In this document: positions 1 to 8,434 of the stretch, piece by piece
How positions within the stretch are numbered: position 1 is the first letter of the stretch
How the letters are laid out: the number at the start of each line of letters is the position of its first letter
Source: Methylophaga sp. 41_12_T18
GTDB lineage: Bacteria; Pseudomonadota; Gammaproteobacteria; Nitrosococcales; Methylophagaceae
DNA: 64,000 bases
Direction: 5' to 3'
NCBI GenBank assembly: GCA_002163115.1
Contig: MAAI01000008.1
Location: forward strand, 23,238 to 87,237
Notes under the pieces: generated by a model
Told to the model about the DNA's origin: nothing
The model's input: the letters and a program-made list of their open reading frames with translations, nothing else
Database searches by the model: none
Made by a program: the position numbers and the translations under genes

Positions 1-53
1 AACCCAGCCGAATTAGACCATACCTCTTGTTAATTTATTTTTAGGTTCTTACT

Positions 54-899
54 ATGTCCAAATCCTATTCAACAAGTACGGCCAAAGGCCATAATAAAAT
101 TATGCGAGGCTATCCATCTATCAAGGATGATGGAACATTAGTCATAACTCCTAGTAATGATAAAGCTTACAGAATGAATATTAATGGTGAGATCATTGGA
201 GTTACAAACGCCGCTCAAACTTTAATTGATAAATATAATTTGAACAGAGATGAACTTGTAAACGATAGGAAGGCTGCATATCTGGCGAGAGAATCCAAAT
301 TTCATAATAGTCCACGAGGAATGGTTGAATTTTCTCGTCAAGAGTTGGCGGTCTCGCTGCATCATATTCGTTTATTATCAAATAACAGCTTGGCTTTGAA
401 TGTTGATAATCAATCTTATTTTAATAACCTTTTATATTCGAATACAGTTACGGCTCTTGAAGTTTTTTTATCAGACTATTTAGTTTCTAAAATAGAATCA
501 AATAATGATTACCTTGAATCATTTGTAAATAATTATGGGAAATGGAAGGATAAGGTCTACCCGAACAAATCCAATTTAGAAGGAATTAATGATATTCGTT
601 GTAAAGCTGTTAAAGAAGTTAGAACTAATATTCTTTTTCATAACCTAAGCAAGGTTAAATTTTTATATGAATCTATTTTTACTTTAAGATTTCGTTTAGA
701 TGGTTTTCCAGATTTTACTCAACTTGATACAGCAATATATATTCGTCACGATATAGTTCATCGTAATGGGCGAGATCACACTGGTAATTATTGTTTTATT
801 ACTGCTGACGATATTAGTGAACTAGTGTCTCAAGTTTCTGATTTTGCTTCTGCGGTACAGTATTTTGTTGCAGAACATGAATGGAAACTTAATCAGTAA
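54..899 (+). CDS. HEPN-like domain protein, function unknown
   Basis: A 281-residue soluble protein with no signal peptide or membrane segment. Near the C-terminus is R231-HDIV-H236 followed by RNG, which fits the R-x4-6-H motif of HEPN domains (often RNases in toxin-antitoxin, abortive-infection and defence systems). The rest is mostly helical with no motif I recognise. The gene is more AT-rich than the housekeeping genes to its right, suggesting acquisition. Its left neighbour lies outside the window, so a partner cannot be excluded. The start is the ATG at 54. The HEPN assignment rests on one motif and is moderate; the function is unknown. Confidence 0.55.
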   Translation: MSKSYSTSTAKGHNKIMRGYPSIKDDGTLVITPSNDKAYRMNINGEIIGVTNAAQTLIDKYNLNRDELVNDRKAAYLARESKFHNSPRGMVEFSRQELAVSLHHIRLLSNNSLALNVDNQSYFNNLLYSNTVTALEVFLSDYLVSKIESNNDYLESFVNNYGKWKDKVYPNKSNLEGINDIRCKAVKEVRTNILFHNLSKVKFLYESIFTLRFRLDGFPDFTQLDTAIYIRHDIVHRNGRDHTGNYCFITADDISELVSQVSDFASAVQYFVAEHEWKLNQ

Positions 900-1075
900 T
901 CTAAACTTGAGAGAAGCTAACGTAGTTGGTTTTAGTATGATTAATAACTACCCAGAATAAACTCCACTTTTTTCTGAAAAAATTCTGCGACTATCCACTT
1001 TAGGTCGGAAGACATCTAATTAAAACATCCTTAACTTTCAGACTAAATTTAAGCCTCTGCAATTGCTGCCCATAT
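900..1075. other. Intergenic, nothing recognised
   Basis: AT-rich spacer between the end of the HEPN-like gene and the terminator shared with the chelatase operon. No convincing ORF, promoter or repeat was seen. Confidence 0.5.
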
Positions 1076-1106
1076 AAAAACGCCGCTGTAGAATAGCGGC
1101 GTTTTT
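1076..1106. terminator. Bidirectional Rho-independent terminator
   Basis: Perfect 12-bp arms (AAAAACGCCGCT at 1076-1087 and its complement at 1095-1106) around a 7-nt loop, with A/T tracts on both sides. It lies between the convergent HEPN-like gene and the chelatase gene that ends at 1127, and can serve both. Confidence 0.85.
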
Positions 1107-1126
1107 GTTGTTAGATTCAAATTTAT

Positions 1127-4100
1127 TTATGTAGGTTTGCTACGTAATTGCCTAACAAATCCTAACATCAACATCACCACAAATAATGCTAATGCTAACA
1201 GCAGTTGTTGATCCCACTCTTTATCTTCCGGTTGTTGCTGTTCTACTTTTTCCAGCTTCTGTCCTTGGACTTCAACAGCTTCAGCAGCAGCTTCGGTATT
1301 AGCCGCAGGTGTTTCTACAGCTGATGGCAATGCTTTAAGGCCAAAACCATTGGCTTGCTGCTCGACAAATTCGCGGAGTTTTTCGTTATCAACAAACACG
1401 TCATACTTTTCTACTAGATCAACATAACGTTCAATCATATGCTCCAATGTTTCTGCGTCAGCTTGCCAATACTCTTTACGGTTTGCTTCCAACATACGTT
1501 CTAACATTTGAGCTTGAGAACGTGGGTTCGTTTGCTCAAACCATTCATCAATATTCAGTTCTAATTTGTCATTCACATAGACTTCATAAAACTCTTGCCA
1601 CTGGTCATCACGTACCACGTTCGGGTCAACTACCTGCCATCCCCAAAAGTTGCTTAAATGAGATGATAAAGTGGTTGCACCGCTATAACCTTCCTTCATC
1701 ATTTCTTCGACCCAGCGTTTATGGAAGTTGCGTGACCGAAGTTCTTTTGCCAAAAATTCAGCGGCGGCTTGTGCTTTAGGATTATTAGCATCACGAAGGT
1801 TACTAATCACCATCTCAGGACTGGCACCATCTAAGTTTCGCACCGCTAAAGCCAATGAACCAAAATACTCAAAAGGGTCATCTGAGCTAAGCATACCGTA
1901 GACATTAGATGATCTAGAAAACATCGCGATATCCGTACCGGACAATTGCTTGGCATATAAGTCGACATTGTCTACTTTTTGTCCCCAGCGGCTATTGTCA
2001 GAACCGTAAAAGTGGCCCATTTTGGATAAGTATAAGTCAGCGATTTTTTCATCCGACTCCCATGTATCACTGGCAAACACAGCGTCTTCAACACCAGATC
2101 CATAGTTACCTGATGCATTAGAAAAAACACGTACCGTAGACAGGTACTCAGCTTCTTCAGCCTCAACACCTTCAGCTATCAACTCATCTTTAATGCGTTG
2201 ACTATTACGCCATACAAAGTTCGACTCCTCTTTGAGAGTAGCAATAGTTTCTACCGCTTTAGCAAGTAACTGCATCACATTAGGAAAGGCATCACGATAT
2301 AAACCGGTTGCTGATAACACCACATCAACTCGAGGTCGTTTTAATTCTGCAGCAGGAATAATCTCTGTGCCGATAACCCGACCATCATCACTCCACTTCG
2401 GTTTAATGCCCATTGCATACAACACTTGGCTTTCTAATACGCCATAGTGACGCATGGTTTCAATTGACCATAATGAGAACGCTAACTTATCTGGGTATTC
2501 ACCATGTTTGGCGTAATAGTCAGCAATCACACCTTCAGTTAATTCTTTACCTTGTTCATAAGCAGCTTTAGTCGGCACTCGTGACGGATCAAACCCATAT
2601 AAGTTGAATCCTGTTGGCACAGCTTCAGGATGACGTATCGGATCACCACCATTTTTAACCGGAATATGCTTACCTGCTAGACCGTCAACAAGGTGTTGCA
2701 TCTCACGAATATCAATAAAACGTTGATGCAAGTCTCGACCTTTTTCAATCTCGGCTAATAGCTCTTTACTCAGCTCATTATCGTGACTGGTATCTTCATT
2801 AACGACAAATTCACGGACTGTTCTAAATCCAATCAAGTCTTCCAAGTTCTCACCACTTTCTTGCATCAAGCTATTGCTAAACCCTAATCTAGAATCAAGC
2901 TCAGCATGATTATGGTGTTCATTCTCGTGGCCGTGATCTGAAGTGAAATGCTCTCGTTCAAAATCTGCAGCCAGACTAACAAAGTGCTGCCCCATCATTT
3001 GAACCAATGTCGATATGACTAACTCCTCTCTTGGTAACTCACCATAAGTATGTAAGCCCAGAGGTTGGTTTTGTGCAGAAAGCTCAACTAAGTAATCATG
3101 CAAAGCATCAAGAAAGCCATCAAAATCAGCATCAATCTGAGTTTGCTGCCAGCCAAAGTCGGCACAAATATTATTGGCAATACAGTCATCAATGATTTGC
3201 TGACCGGTTTTTTGTTTAACACCACCATCATCCAAAGACTTATATTGATGCATCAACTCATGGATATTAGCCATTTCACCTTGCAAACCTGCAGCAGCAA
3301 ACGGTGGTGTCATATGAGCTAGAACAGTCGCTCGGCCTCGACGCTTGGTTTGCATCGCTTCGCCGACATCATCAACGATGAATGGATATAGAACAGGCGT
3401 ATCCCATACTGCAAGATTACCTTGGTCATAAATTGATAAACCACGCTCTTTACCTGATAGATATTCTTGTGAACCATGCGTACCTAAATGCACAATGGCA
3501 TCACTATGCCAATATTCACGAGCATAATAATAGGCTGCAAGATAAAAGTGATTCATCGGCACAGTGCCCTTGTGATAAATCCGCTTATCTTCATCTTTAT
3601 CATCGGCACGTGGTGGCTGACGCATCACCAACATATTGCCATTACGAATTCGTGGCAGCACAAACTGATCTTGACCATCACGGTTCACCACCATGAAATT
3701 GTCTTTAGGATGGCCCCAATAATCATTGATCGGCTGACGAACATGGTCAGGTAAGGTATTAAACCAAGCTAGGTACTCACTAATTGGCATCAACTCAGCC
3801 AAGTCATCTGCTAATAACTTATCTAACTCGTAATCCATATAAAAAGGACTAAGAATGCGATCGATACGAGAAGTGAAATAATCACTATCTACTACATCAA
3901 TGCCATAACCTTGCTCATTGAGTGTTGAGCTAATGACCCGTAAGCTTTCAGGCACATTTAAAAAAGAAGCACCTACATCCTGACTGCCCCACACCATAAT
4001 AGACAGCTGCTTGTCTTTATTTGGCTTGTTTTTTAGTTTAACCAAGTTAACCACTTTATTAACCATGTGTTCGAGCTGGTAATCAATGATCTCTGTTTTG

Positions 4101-5119
4101 CCTGTTTCATCATTCAGCGCTGCAACGATCATCGGATCAACAACACCCGCCGCTTCTGGTAGCACCAAAACAAACGGCGTCATGCCGGGTGAAATACCTT
4201 GGCTACTATTTTCCCAATGTTGCTGATTGCCATCAAAGTAAGTCAGCGCTTGTAATACGGGTACGCCAAAATGACTAAATTCGGACTGACGTTTGCTTGC
4301 CCAATGAATCGATCTAAAGTTAATAACTGCATCAACAATTGTTTTACCTTGCTGCTGTATCAAGGCATTGTAATTAGAAGTGTTGGGGCTGAGTTCGAAG
4401 AAAAAAGGGACAGCGATCAAGCCTTGTTGTTCTAACTGTCTAATCGTCTCATCGATCAACTGTGTTTCCACCGACTCTATTGATGTGCGTTGTAACATCA
4501 CGCCAACCATAGGCTTAGCTGAAACTTCAACTTGTCGCCATTGGAGATACTGTTCTAATGTTGGAAAGATCAGACCTTCATAATCGGGATGATATATCCC
4601 CAACGGTGGGTAAATAATCGGCGCTGCAACATGGTGAGCGTTATTGCTGAAAACACGCTGTTGTAAATAGTCCGCCATTCGAGATAAATTTTCACGACCA
4701 CCATTACTGTAATAGTCAGACAAATTCTGTGCTTGTTGGCTAGAAATACCTTTTGTTAACTCTGCTGCTTCCAGCCAATTAATCGCTATAAATCGTGCTG
4801 TTGATTGTGCTATTACCGACGCATATTGCGCGTATATTTTCTTACTTTCTCTTACAGAGATAGCTTCCATAATAACTAAGTCATACGGTGCAAACACACC
4901 GGCAGCCATTTTTAAATCACCCAAGTCACGCTGCGCTTTTAAATCAATTAACATGCCTCGTTGCTTGGCAAACTCTGTTAACAGCGTTAATTTAGCTTTA
5001 CTGCTATGAGTGCCATTTACGAACAAGATGCGTTGTTCATCTGCCCATAATGTAGAACTTAATAACAACACCATTAAACTAACCATTACTCTAACTAAAT
5101 TATTCATTTTCACAATCAC
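1127..5119 (-). CDS. Exported, membrane-anchored CobN/ChlH-family chelatase subunit (HmuS-like)
   Basis: A 1330-residue protein of the CobN/BchH/ChlH large chelatase-subunit family, which binds a tetrapyrrole and inserts or removes a metal. Family hallmarks include HLGTHGSQEYLSGKERGLS and FSNASGNYGSGVEDAV. Unlike cytoplasmic CobN it has an N-terminal signal peptide (hydrophobic to about residue 26, LLSSTLWA/DEQ) and a C-terminal transmembrane helix (about 1303-1323) ending RQLRSKPT, so it should face the periplasm. A His-rich loop lies at about 721-737. It is last in an operon after an ExbB-like and a DUF2149 gene, under a Fur-box promoter. No ChlI/ChlD ATPase subunits or cobalamin genes are nearby. 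By analogy with Bacteroidetes HmuS it may remove iron from haem; this is inference. Start is GTG at 5119; ATG at 5107 is equally possible. Confidence 0.85.
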   Translation of the reverse strand: MIVKMNNLVRVMVSLMVLLLSSTLWADEQRILFVNGTHSSKAKLTLLTEFAKQRGMLIDLKAQRDLGDLKMAAGVFAPYDLVIMEAISVRESKKIYAQYASVIAQSTARFIAINWLEAAELTKGISSQQAQNLSDYYSNGGRENLSRMADYLQQRVFSNNAHHVAAPIIYPPLGIYHPDYEGLIFPTLEQYLQWRQVEVSAKPMVGVMLQRTSIESVETQLIDETIRQLEQQGLIAVPFFFELSPNTSNYNALIQQQGKTIVDAVINFRSIHWASKRQSEFSHFGVPVLQALTYFDGNQQHWENSSQGISPGMTPFVLVLPEAAGVVDPMIVAALNDETGKTEIIDYQLEHMVNKVVNLVKLKNKPNKDKQLSIMVWGSQDVGASFLNVPESLRVISSTLNEQGYGIDVVDSDYFTSRIDRILSPFYMDYELDKLLADDLAELMPISEYLAWFNTLPDHVRQPINDYWGHPKDNFMVVNRDGQDQFVLPRIRNGNMLVMRQPPRADDKDEDKRIYHKGTVPMNHFYLAAYYYAREYWHSDAIVHLGTHGSQEYLSGKERGLSIYDQGNLAVWDTPVLYPFIVDDVGEAMQTKRRGRATVLAHMTPPFAAAGLQGEMANIHELMHQYKSLDDGGVKQKTGQQIIDDCIANNICADFGWQQTQIDADFDGFLDALHDYLVELSAQNQPLGLHTYGELPREELVISTLVQMMGQHFVSLAADFEREHFTSDHGHENEHHNHAELDSRLGFSNSLMQESGENLEDLIGFRTVREFVVNEDTSHDNELSKELLAEIEKGRDLHQRFIDIREMQHLVDGLAGKHIPVKNGGDPIRHPEAVPTGFNLYGFDPSRVPTKAAYEQGKELTEGVIADYYAKHGEYPDKLAFSLWSIETMRHYGVLESQVLYAMGIKPKWSDDGRVIGTEIIPAAELKRPRVDVVLSATGLYRDAFPNVMQLLAKAVETIATLKEESNFVWRNSQRIKDELIAEGVEAEEAEYLSTVRVFSNASGNYGSGVEDAVFASDTWESDEKIADLYLSKMGHFYGSDNSRWGQKVDNVDLYAKQLSGTDIAMFSRSSNVYGMLSSDDPFEYFGSLALAVRNLDGASPEMVISNLRDANNPKAQAAAEFLAKELRSRNFHKRWVEEMMKEGYSGATTLSSHLSNFWGWQVVDPNVVRDDQWQEFYEVYVNDKLELNIDEWFEQTNPRSQAQMLERMLEANRKEYWQADAETLEHMIERYVDLVEKYDVFVDNEKLREFVEQQANGFGLKALPSAVETPAANTEAAAEAVEVQGQKLEKVEQQQPEDKEWDQQLLLALALFVVMLMLGFVRQLRSKPT

Positions 5120-5141
5120 TTTGTATCTTGTTAACCGTCAT

Positions 5142-5447
5142 TTATTCCGGCACATAAACCATCGATCCGTCGGCCATCGTGTAAGCCACTCCAGCTTTAG
5201 TACCCTGACCGCCACCAATCTCACCTGATGATTCATAGTGTTCAATGGTTTCGCCTTTTTTAACAATCACTTCCATATTGTCTTGGCCAGCATTTTTTAT
5301 CACCGTGACATTGTCAGCGCTATAGGGGTTGAGTGGGTTTTGGGCAATGGATATTAACAAAGCAGCAATCAGCACTAGAAACACATCCACTAAATTAATC
5401 ATTGAACTGGCTGGGTTTAAATCATCATCTTCATTAAGCAGCTTCAC
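5142..5447 (-). CDS. DUF2149 small membrane protein
   Basis: A 101-residue protein with a short acidic N-terminus (LLNEDDDLNPASSMINLVD), one transmembrane helix at about 20-40 (VFLVLIAALLISIA) and an extracytoplasmic C-terminal domain. This layout resembles ExbD/TolR proteins, including an Asp (D25) at the start of the helix, and matches DUF2149. It overlaps the upstream ExbB-like gene by 14 bp and lies 22 bp before the chelatase gene. A role as ExbD-like partner that couples proton flow to the chelatase or a receptor is inference from the context. Confidence 0.8.
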   Translation of the reverse strand: MKLLNEDDDLNPASSMINLVDVFLVLIAALLISIAQNPLNPYSADNVTVIKNAGQDNMEVIVKKGETIEHYESSGEIGGGQGTKAGVAYTMADGSMVYVPE

Positions 5448-6027
5448 GGGTTAACTCCTCAACTAAATCGTTATTGTCTTGCTGTGGATGAGGGACAACA
5501 CTACGTAACTGTGCAATATCAACCAGCTCAGTTGCTAACCAACGTTTGTGTACGGTCGCCAACCAAAAACTTATCGAAGCGATCACCATGCCGAAGATAA
5601 CCACAGAAAAAGCAATAATTAGGTTTTCACTGATGCCTTGCACATTGCCATCACTTAATGATTTTAATGCTGGAGCCATAGGAATCATGGTGCCAATAAG
5701 ACCCAACATAGGTGCAACTCTCGTTGTGATACGTAATAACTCCAATTGCTTTAAGGCCATCACATCCAACTGCTCCATTGTTAACTGTGGTTGTATTTTT
5801 TCTTGGATTAACAAGGAATATCCTGCAAGTTGTGACACAGGAATATCTTTATTTTTTAATACATTTTGATAGTTAGTGAAATTTTTACTGCGCTGCCAAC
5901 TCTGTGCACTAAAGCTTCCTACTGCGTAAATGCAATAAAGAAATAACACCGCAATGGCAATTAAAATCGGTGCCATAAACCAACCTGACAATTGATACAT
6001 CAATTGCTCTAACCACGCTAAATTCAT
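5434..6027 (-). CDS. MotA/TolQ/ExbB-family proton channel protein
   Basis: A 197-residue inner-membrane protein with three transmembrane segments (about 17-37, 102-125 and 136-158) in the TolQ/ExbB arrangement. The conserved region TRVAPMLGLIGTMIPMAPAL corresponds to the TxAPxLGLLGTVxGM signature of proton channels. It is the first gene of the operon, with AGGGGA a few bases before the ATG at 6027. Channels of this family use proton-motive force to drive an ExbD/TolR-type partner, here probably the DUF2149 protein. It is not the canonical ExbB of a TonB operon, as no tonB is adjacent. Confidence 0.85.
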   Translation of the reverse strand: MNLAWLEQLMYQLSGWFMAPILIAIAVLFLYCIYAVGSFSAQSWQRSKNFTNYQNVLKNKDIPVSQLAGYSLLIQEKIQPQLTMEQLDVMALKQLELLRITTRVAPMLGLIGTMIPMAPALKSLSDGNVQGISENLIIAFSVVIFGMVIASISFWLATVHKRWLATELVDIAQLRSVVPHPQQDNNDLVEELTREAA

Positions 6028-6097
6028 CTTGTCCCCTATCTATTTAACACACCGTATTAATGACAAGCTCGAGGCATTAAACTGGCAGTGACAGATC

Positions 6098-6126
6098 ATA
6101 ATACACTCGATACAAATGCGAATCAA
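6098..6126 (-). promoter_or_regulatory. Sigma-70 promoter of the ExbB/DUF2149/CobN operon
   Basis: On the minus strand, TTGATT (6126-6121) and TATTAT (6103-6098) are separated by exactly 17 bp, about 64 nt upstream of the first start codon when the expected transcription start is counted. The -35 element lies inside the Fur box. Confidence 0.7.
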
Positions 6127-6131
6127 TATCA
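6117..6131. promoter_or_regulatory. Fur box overlapping the -35 element
   Basis: TGCGAATCAATATCA matches the 7-1-7 Fur consensus tGAtAATnATTaTCa at 12 of 14 defined positions. It covers the -35 hexamer of the leftward operon, the expected place for iron-dependent repression. An outer AATGCG/CGCATT inverted repeat (6115-6120 and 6134-6139) surrounds it. Confidence 0.65.
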
Positions 6132-6192
6132 ACCGCATTCAACACTTATCTCCTAAACATCGATAACTTATAAATAAATCATCAACATATGT

Positions 6193-6207
6193 GTAAAGTT
6201 AGGTTAA
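6193..6207 (+). promoter_or_regulatory. Candidate CpxR box
   Basis: GTAAA-N5-GTTAA (6193-6197 and 6203-6207) matches the GTAAA-N5-GTAAA CpxR consensus at 9 of 10 positions. It lies just upstream of a possible promoter (TTGGTG at 6213-6218, 18 bp, TATTAT at 6237-6242) for the cpxRA-like genes, consistent with autoregulation. Confidence 0.55.
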
Positions 6208-6268
6208 CCTTGTTGGTGTGATGAAACATGAAACCTTATTATTGTCACTCCCATAAATGAGGTGAACA

Positions 6269-6961
6269 GTGGAAAAGATTTTAATTATTGATGACGATGT
6301 TGAGTTAACTAGCTTATTTCAAGACTATCTCGTCAAAGAACACTTTTTTGTTGATATCGCTTATGACGGCACCAGCGGTTTGAAAGCGGCACTTTCCAAT
6401 AAATATGACTTGGTCATTTTAGATATGATGCTGCCCGATATGGTCGGCACCGAGATTCTGGTGAAACTTCGCCTGAACAGCACGCTGCCAGTGTTAATGT
6501 TTACCGCTAAAGGCGATGATCTCGATCGCATTATTGGCCTAGAATCAGGGGCCGACGATTATGTAGCCAAACCTTGTACCCCAAGAGAATTAGTCGCCAG
6601 AATTCGCGCTATTCTCCGCCGCATTAATCAACAAGCCGTCTCCGCTAGCACAACGCAGCAAACATTAAATATTGGACCGTTAGTATTATCTAGCAGTAAC
6701 CGTAAAGCGACATGGTTTGAGCAAGATTTAAAATTAACCAGCACTGAATTTAATTTATTAGAAGCTCTCGCCCAACAAGCTGGACAAGTGGTCAACAAAA
6801 ATGACTTATCAGAACATGCCTTAGGCCGAAAGCTAGTACGTTATGATCGGAGTATTGATGTCCATATGAGCAGCATTCGCCAGAAGTTAGGCCAACAAAA
6901 AGATGGCCATTCCTATATACAAACGGTACGCGGGAAAGGCTACCAATTGATCAAAGGTTAA
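6269..6961 (+). CDS. cpxR: OmpR/PhoB-family response regulator, CpxR-like
   Basis: A 230-residue regulator. The receiver domain (1-118) has acidic residues D8-D10, phosphoacceptor D52 in LVILDMMLPDM and K101. A winged-helix DNA-binding domain follows (about 132-229, ending RGKGYQLI). The receiver text closely resembles CpxR, the envelope-stress regulator. Start is GTG at 6269 with GAGGTG before it. The histidine kinase follows 10 bp downstream. A CpxR-like box upstream supports the name, but no cpxP is nearby and other OmpR-family regulators remain possible. Confidence 0.8.
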   Translation: MEKILIIDDDVELTSLFQDYLVKEHFFVDIAYDGTSGLKAALSNKYDLVILDMMLPDMVGTEILVKLRLNSTLPVLMFTAKGDDLDRIIGLESGADDYVAKPCTPRELVARIRAILRRINQQAVSASTTQQTLNIGPLVLSSSNRKATWFEQDLKLTSTEFNLLEALAQQAGQVVNKNDLSEHALGRKLVRYDRSIDVHMSSIRQKLGQQKDGHSYIQTVRGKGYQLIKG

Positions 6962-6971
6962 TGATGAAATA

Positions 6972-8381
6972 ATGGGTAGGTTATTCTGGAAGTTCTTTCT
7001 CGCCTTTTGGCTAACGCTGATCGTGGTGGCCATTATTGTTGGCACCGGCGTACGTTTACGCCATAACTCCACCCATCATAATCATATTGAAGACTACCGT
7101 TTGGATCATCGTGCTGGCATCTTCATTACCCCTGCCGCCAGCATTGCTGAGCAAAGTGATATTGCAACCCTCAAACGCTATCTTAATGATATAGATCAGT
7201 CACGAGGCCCAACCTTGTACGCTGTTGATGCTAAAGATCAAGACATTCTTGGCCGAGATATAGAGCCAGCCATTTTAATAGAAGCAAAAAAACAGTTTGA
7301 ATTAGGACATCATCAAAATACCATTCGTCAGGTCACCACCCCATTAAATCAAAATCTATTTTTGTTTGCCGTGGTGCCAGAACATTTTACTGCTCGCTGT
7401 AAATCAAATAAACAAATTCCCAAAGCCAGTCATGGTTCAGCAGGCCCATTTAACGGTAAACCTGGCGGCCCAGGTGGTTTAATTGGCCTACCAGCAGATC
7501 TATTTTTGCTTATTACTGTTGGCATTATTGCCAGCCTCTTTTTCAGTGGCATCCTTGCTTGGTATTTCACCAAACCAATTCGCCATCTACGTAACGCCTT
7601 TACTGCTGTATCAGCTGGAAACTTAGATACTCGCATTAGTGCAACTATGTATCACCGTAAGGATGAGCTCAGTGAATTAGGAATTAATTTTGATGATATG
7701 GTCAGTAAATTACAAAACCTGATAACTGGCCAACAGCAACTATTACACGACGTATCTCATGAACTTCGTTCACCGCTCGCTAGAATGCAAGCCGCTATAG
7801 GCATTGCTCAACAACAACCAGAAAAAAGACAGGAAACATTTAGTCGGTTAGAGCGAGAGACCCAACGGATAAGTGATCTTATTGGTGAGTTGTTAATGTT
7901 GTCACAGGTCGAAAACACCGATAATTTGCAAACCAAGCAAGCCATCGACTTTGCTGAATTAATGGCTGAGATAATTGAAGATACCCGTTATGAAGCTGAT
8001 GAAAAAAATATCACCATCAATTATACAACTGGTTCAGATTTTTCTCTCATGGGCTATGAAGAGTTACTCCGGCGAGCGATAGAAAATGTAATTCGTAATG
8101 CAATCAAGTTTTCACCACCAGCCAGTACTATTTTTGTCACGGTGAAACAGTTTGACCAACACGTTATTTTAACCGTAGCCGATCAAGGTCCAGGTGTTGC
8201 CGGTGAAGATTTATCAAATATCTTCCAGCCATTCTTCCGTACTAAAAATCAAGATGATGAAAGCTCTGGCTTAGGCTTAGCTATCGCTCTACGTGCCGTA
8301 GAAAAACATAACGGTGTTATTGCGGCGACTAATCAGGATGACGGTAAGGGATTGATTGTAATGATTAACCTACCGCTTTAA
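6972..8381 (+). CDS. cpxA: Sensor histidine kinase, CpxA-like
   Basis: A 469-residue inner-membrane kinase: transmembrane helix at about 8-26, a periplasmic sensor region, a second helix at about 175-198 (LFLLITVGIIASLFFSGILA), HAMP, then HisKA with H263 in HDVSHELRSPLAR and an HATPase_c domain with N and G boxes (NVIRNAIKFS, DQGPGV, GLGLAIA). The dimerisation region is close to CpxA. A Gly/Pro-rich stretch before the second helix (FNGKPGGPGGLIG) is unusual. It pairs with the regulator just upstream and presumably senses envelope stress. Confidence 0.8.
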   Translation: MGRLFWKFFLAFWLTLIVVAIIVGTGVRLRHNSTHHNHIEDYRLDHRAGIFITPAASIAEQSDIATLKRYLNDIDQSRGPTLYAVDAKDQDILGRDIEPAILIEAKKQFELGHHQNTIRQVTTPLNQNLFLFAVVPEHFTARCKSNKQIPKASHGSAGPFNGKPGGPGGLIGLPADLFLLITVGIIASLFFSGILAWYFTKPIRHLRNAFTAVSAGNLDTRISATMYHRKDELSELGINFDDMVSKLQNLITGQQQLLHDVSHELRSPLARMQAAIGIAQQQPEKRQETFSRLERETQRISDLIGELLMLSQVENTDNLQTKQAIDFAELMAEIIEDTRYEADEKNITINYTTGSDFSLMGYEELLRRAIENVIRNAIKFSPPASTIFVTVKQFDQHVILTVADQGPGVAGEDLSNIFQPFFRTKNQDDESSGLGLAIALRAVEKHNGVIAATNQDDGKGLIVMINLPL

Positions 8382-8397
8382 CTGCACTATTAATCAT

Positions 8398-8419
8398 CCC
8401 CCAAGCTGAAGCTTGGGGG
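8398..8419. terminator. Hairpin between convergent genes
   Basis: Arms CCCCCAAGC (8398-8406) and GCTTGGGGG (8411-8419) form a strong GC stem between the kinase gene and the EF-hand gene. The following T-run is weak, so terminator function is likely but not certain. Confidence 0.6.
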
Positions 8420-8434
8420 GCTATTTAACTAAAA

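Noticed and set aside
1127..5119. Annotating the CobN-like protein as cobalamin-synthesis cobaltochelatase
   Set aside because: It has a signal peptide and membrane anchor, lacks adjacent cobS/cobT or chlI/chlD and other cob genes, and the operon has a Fur box rather than a cobalamin riboswitch.
6028..6268. A cobalamin riboswitch upstream of the chelatase operon
   Set aside because: The leader is only about 64 nt from the predicted start of transcription and no B12-box-like sequence was seen.
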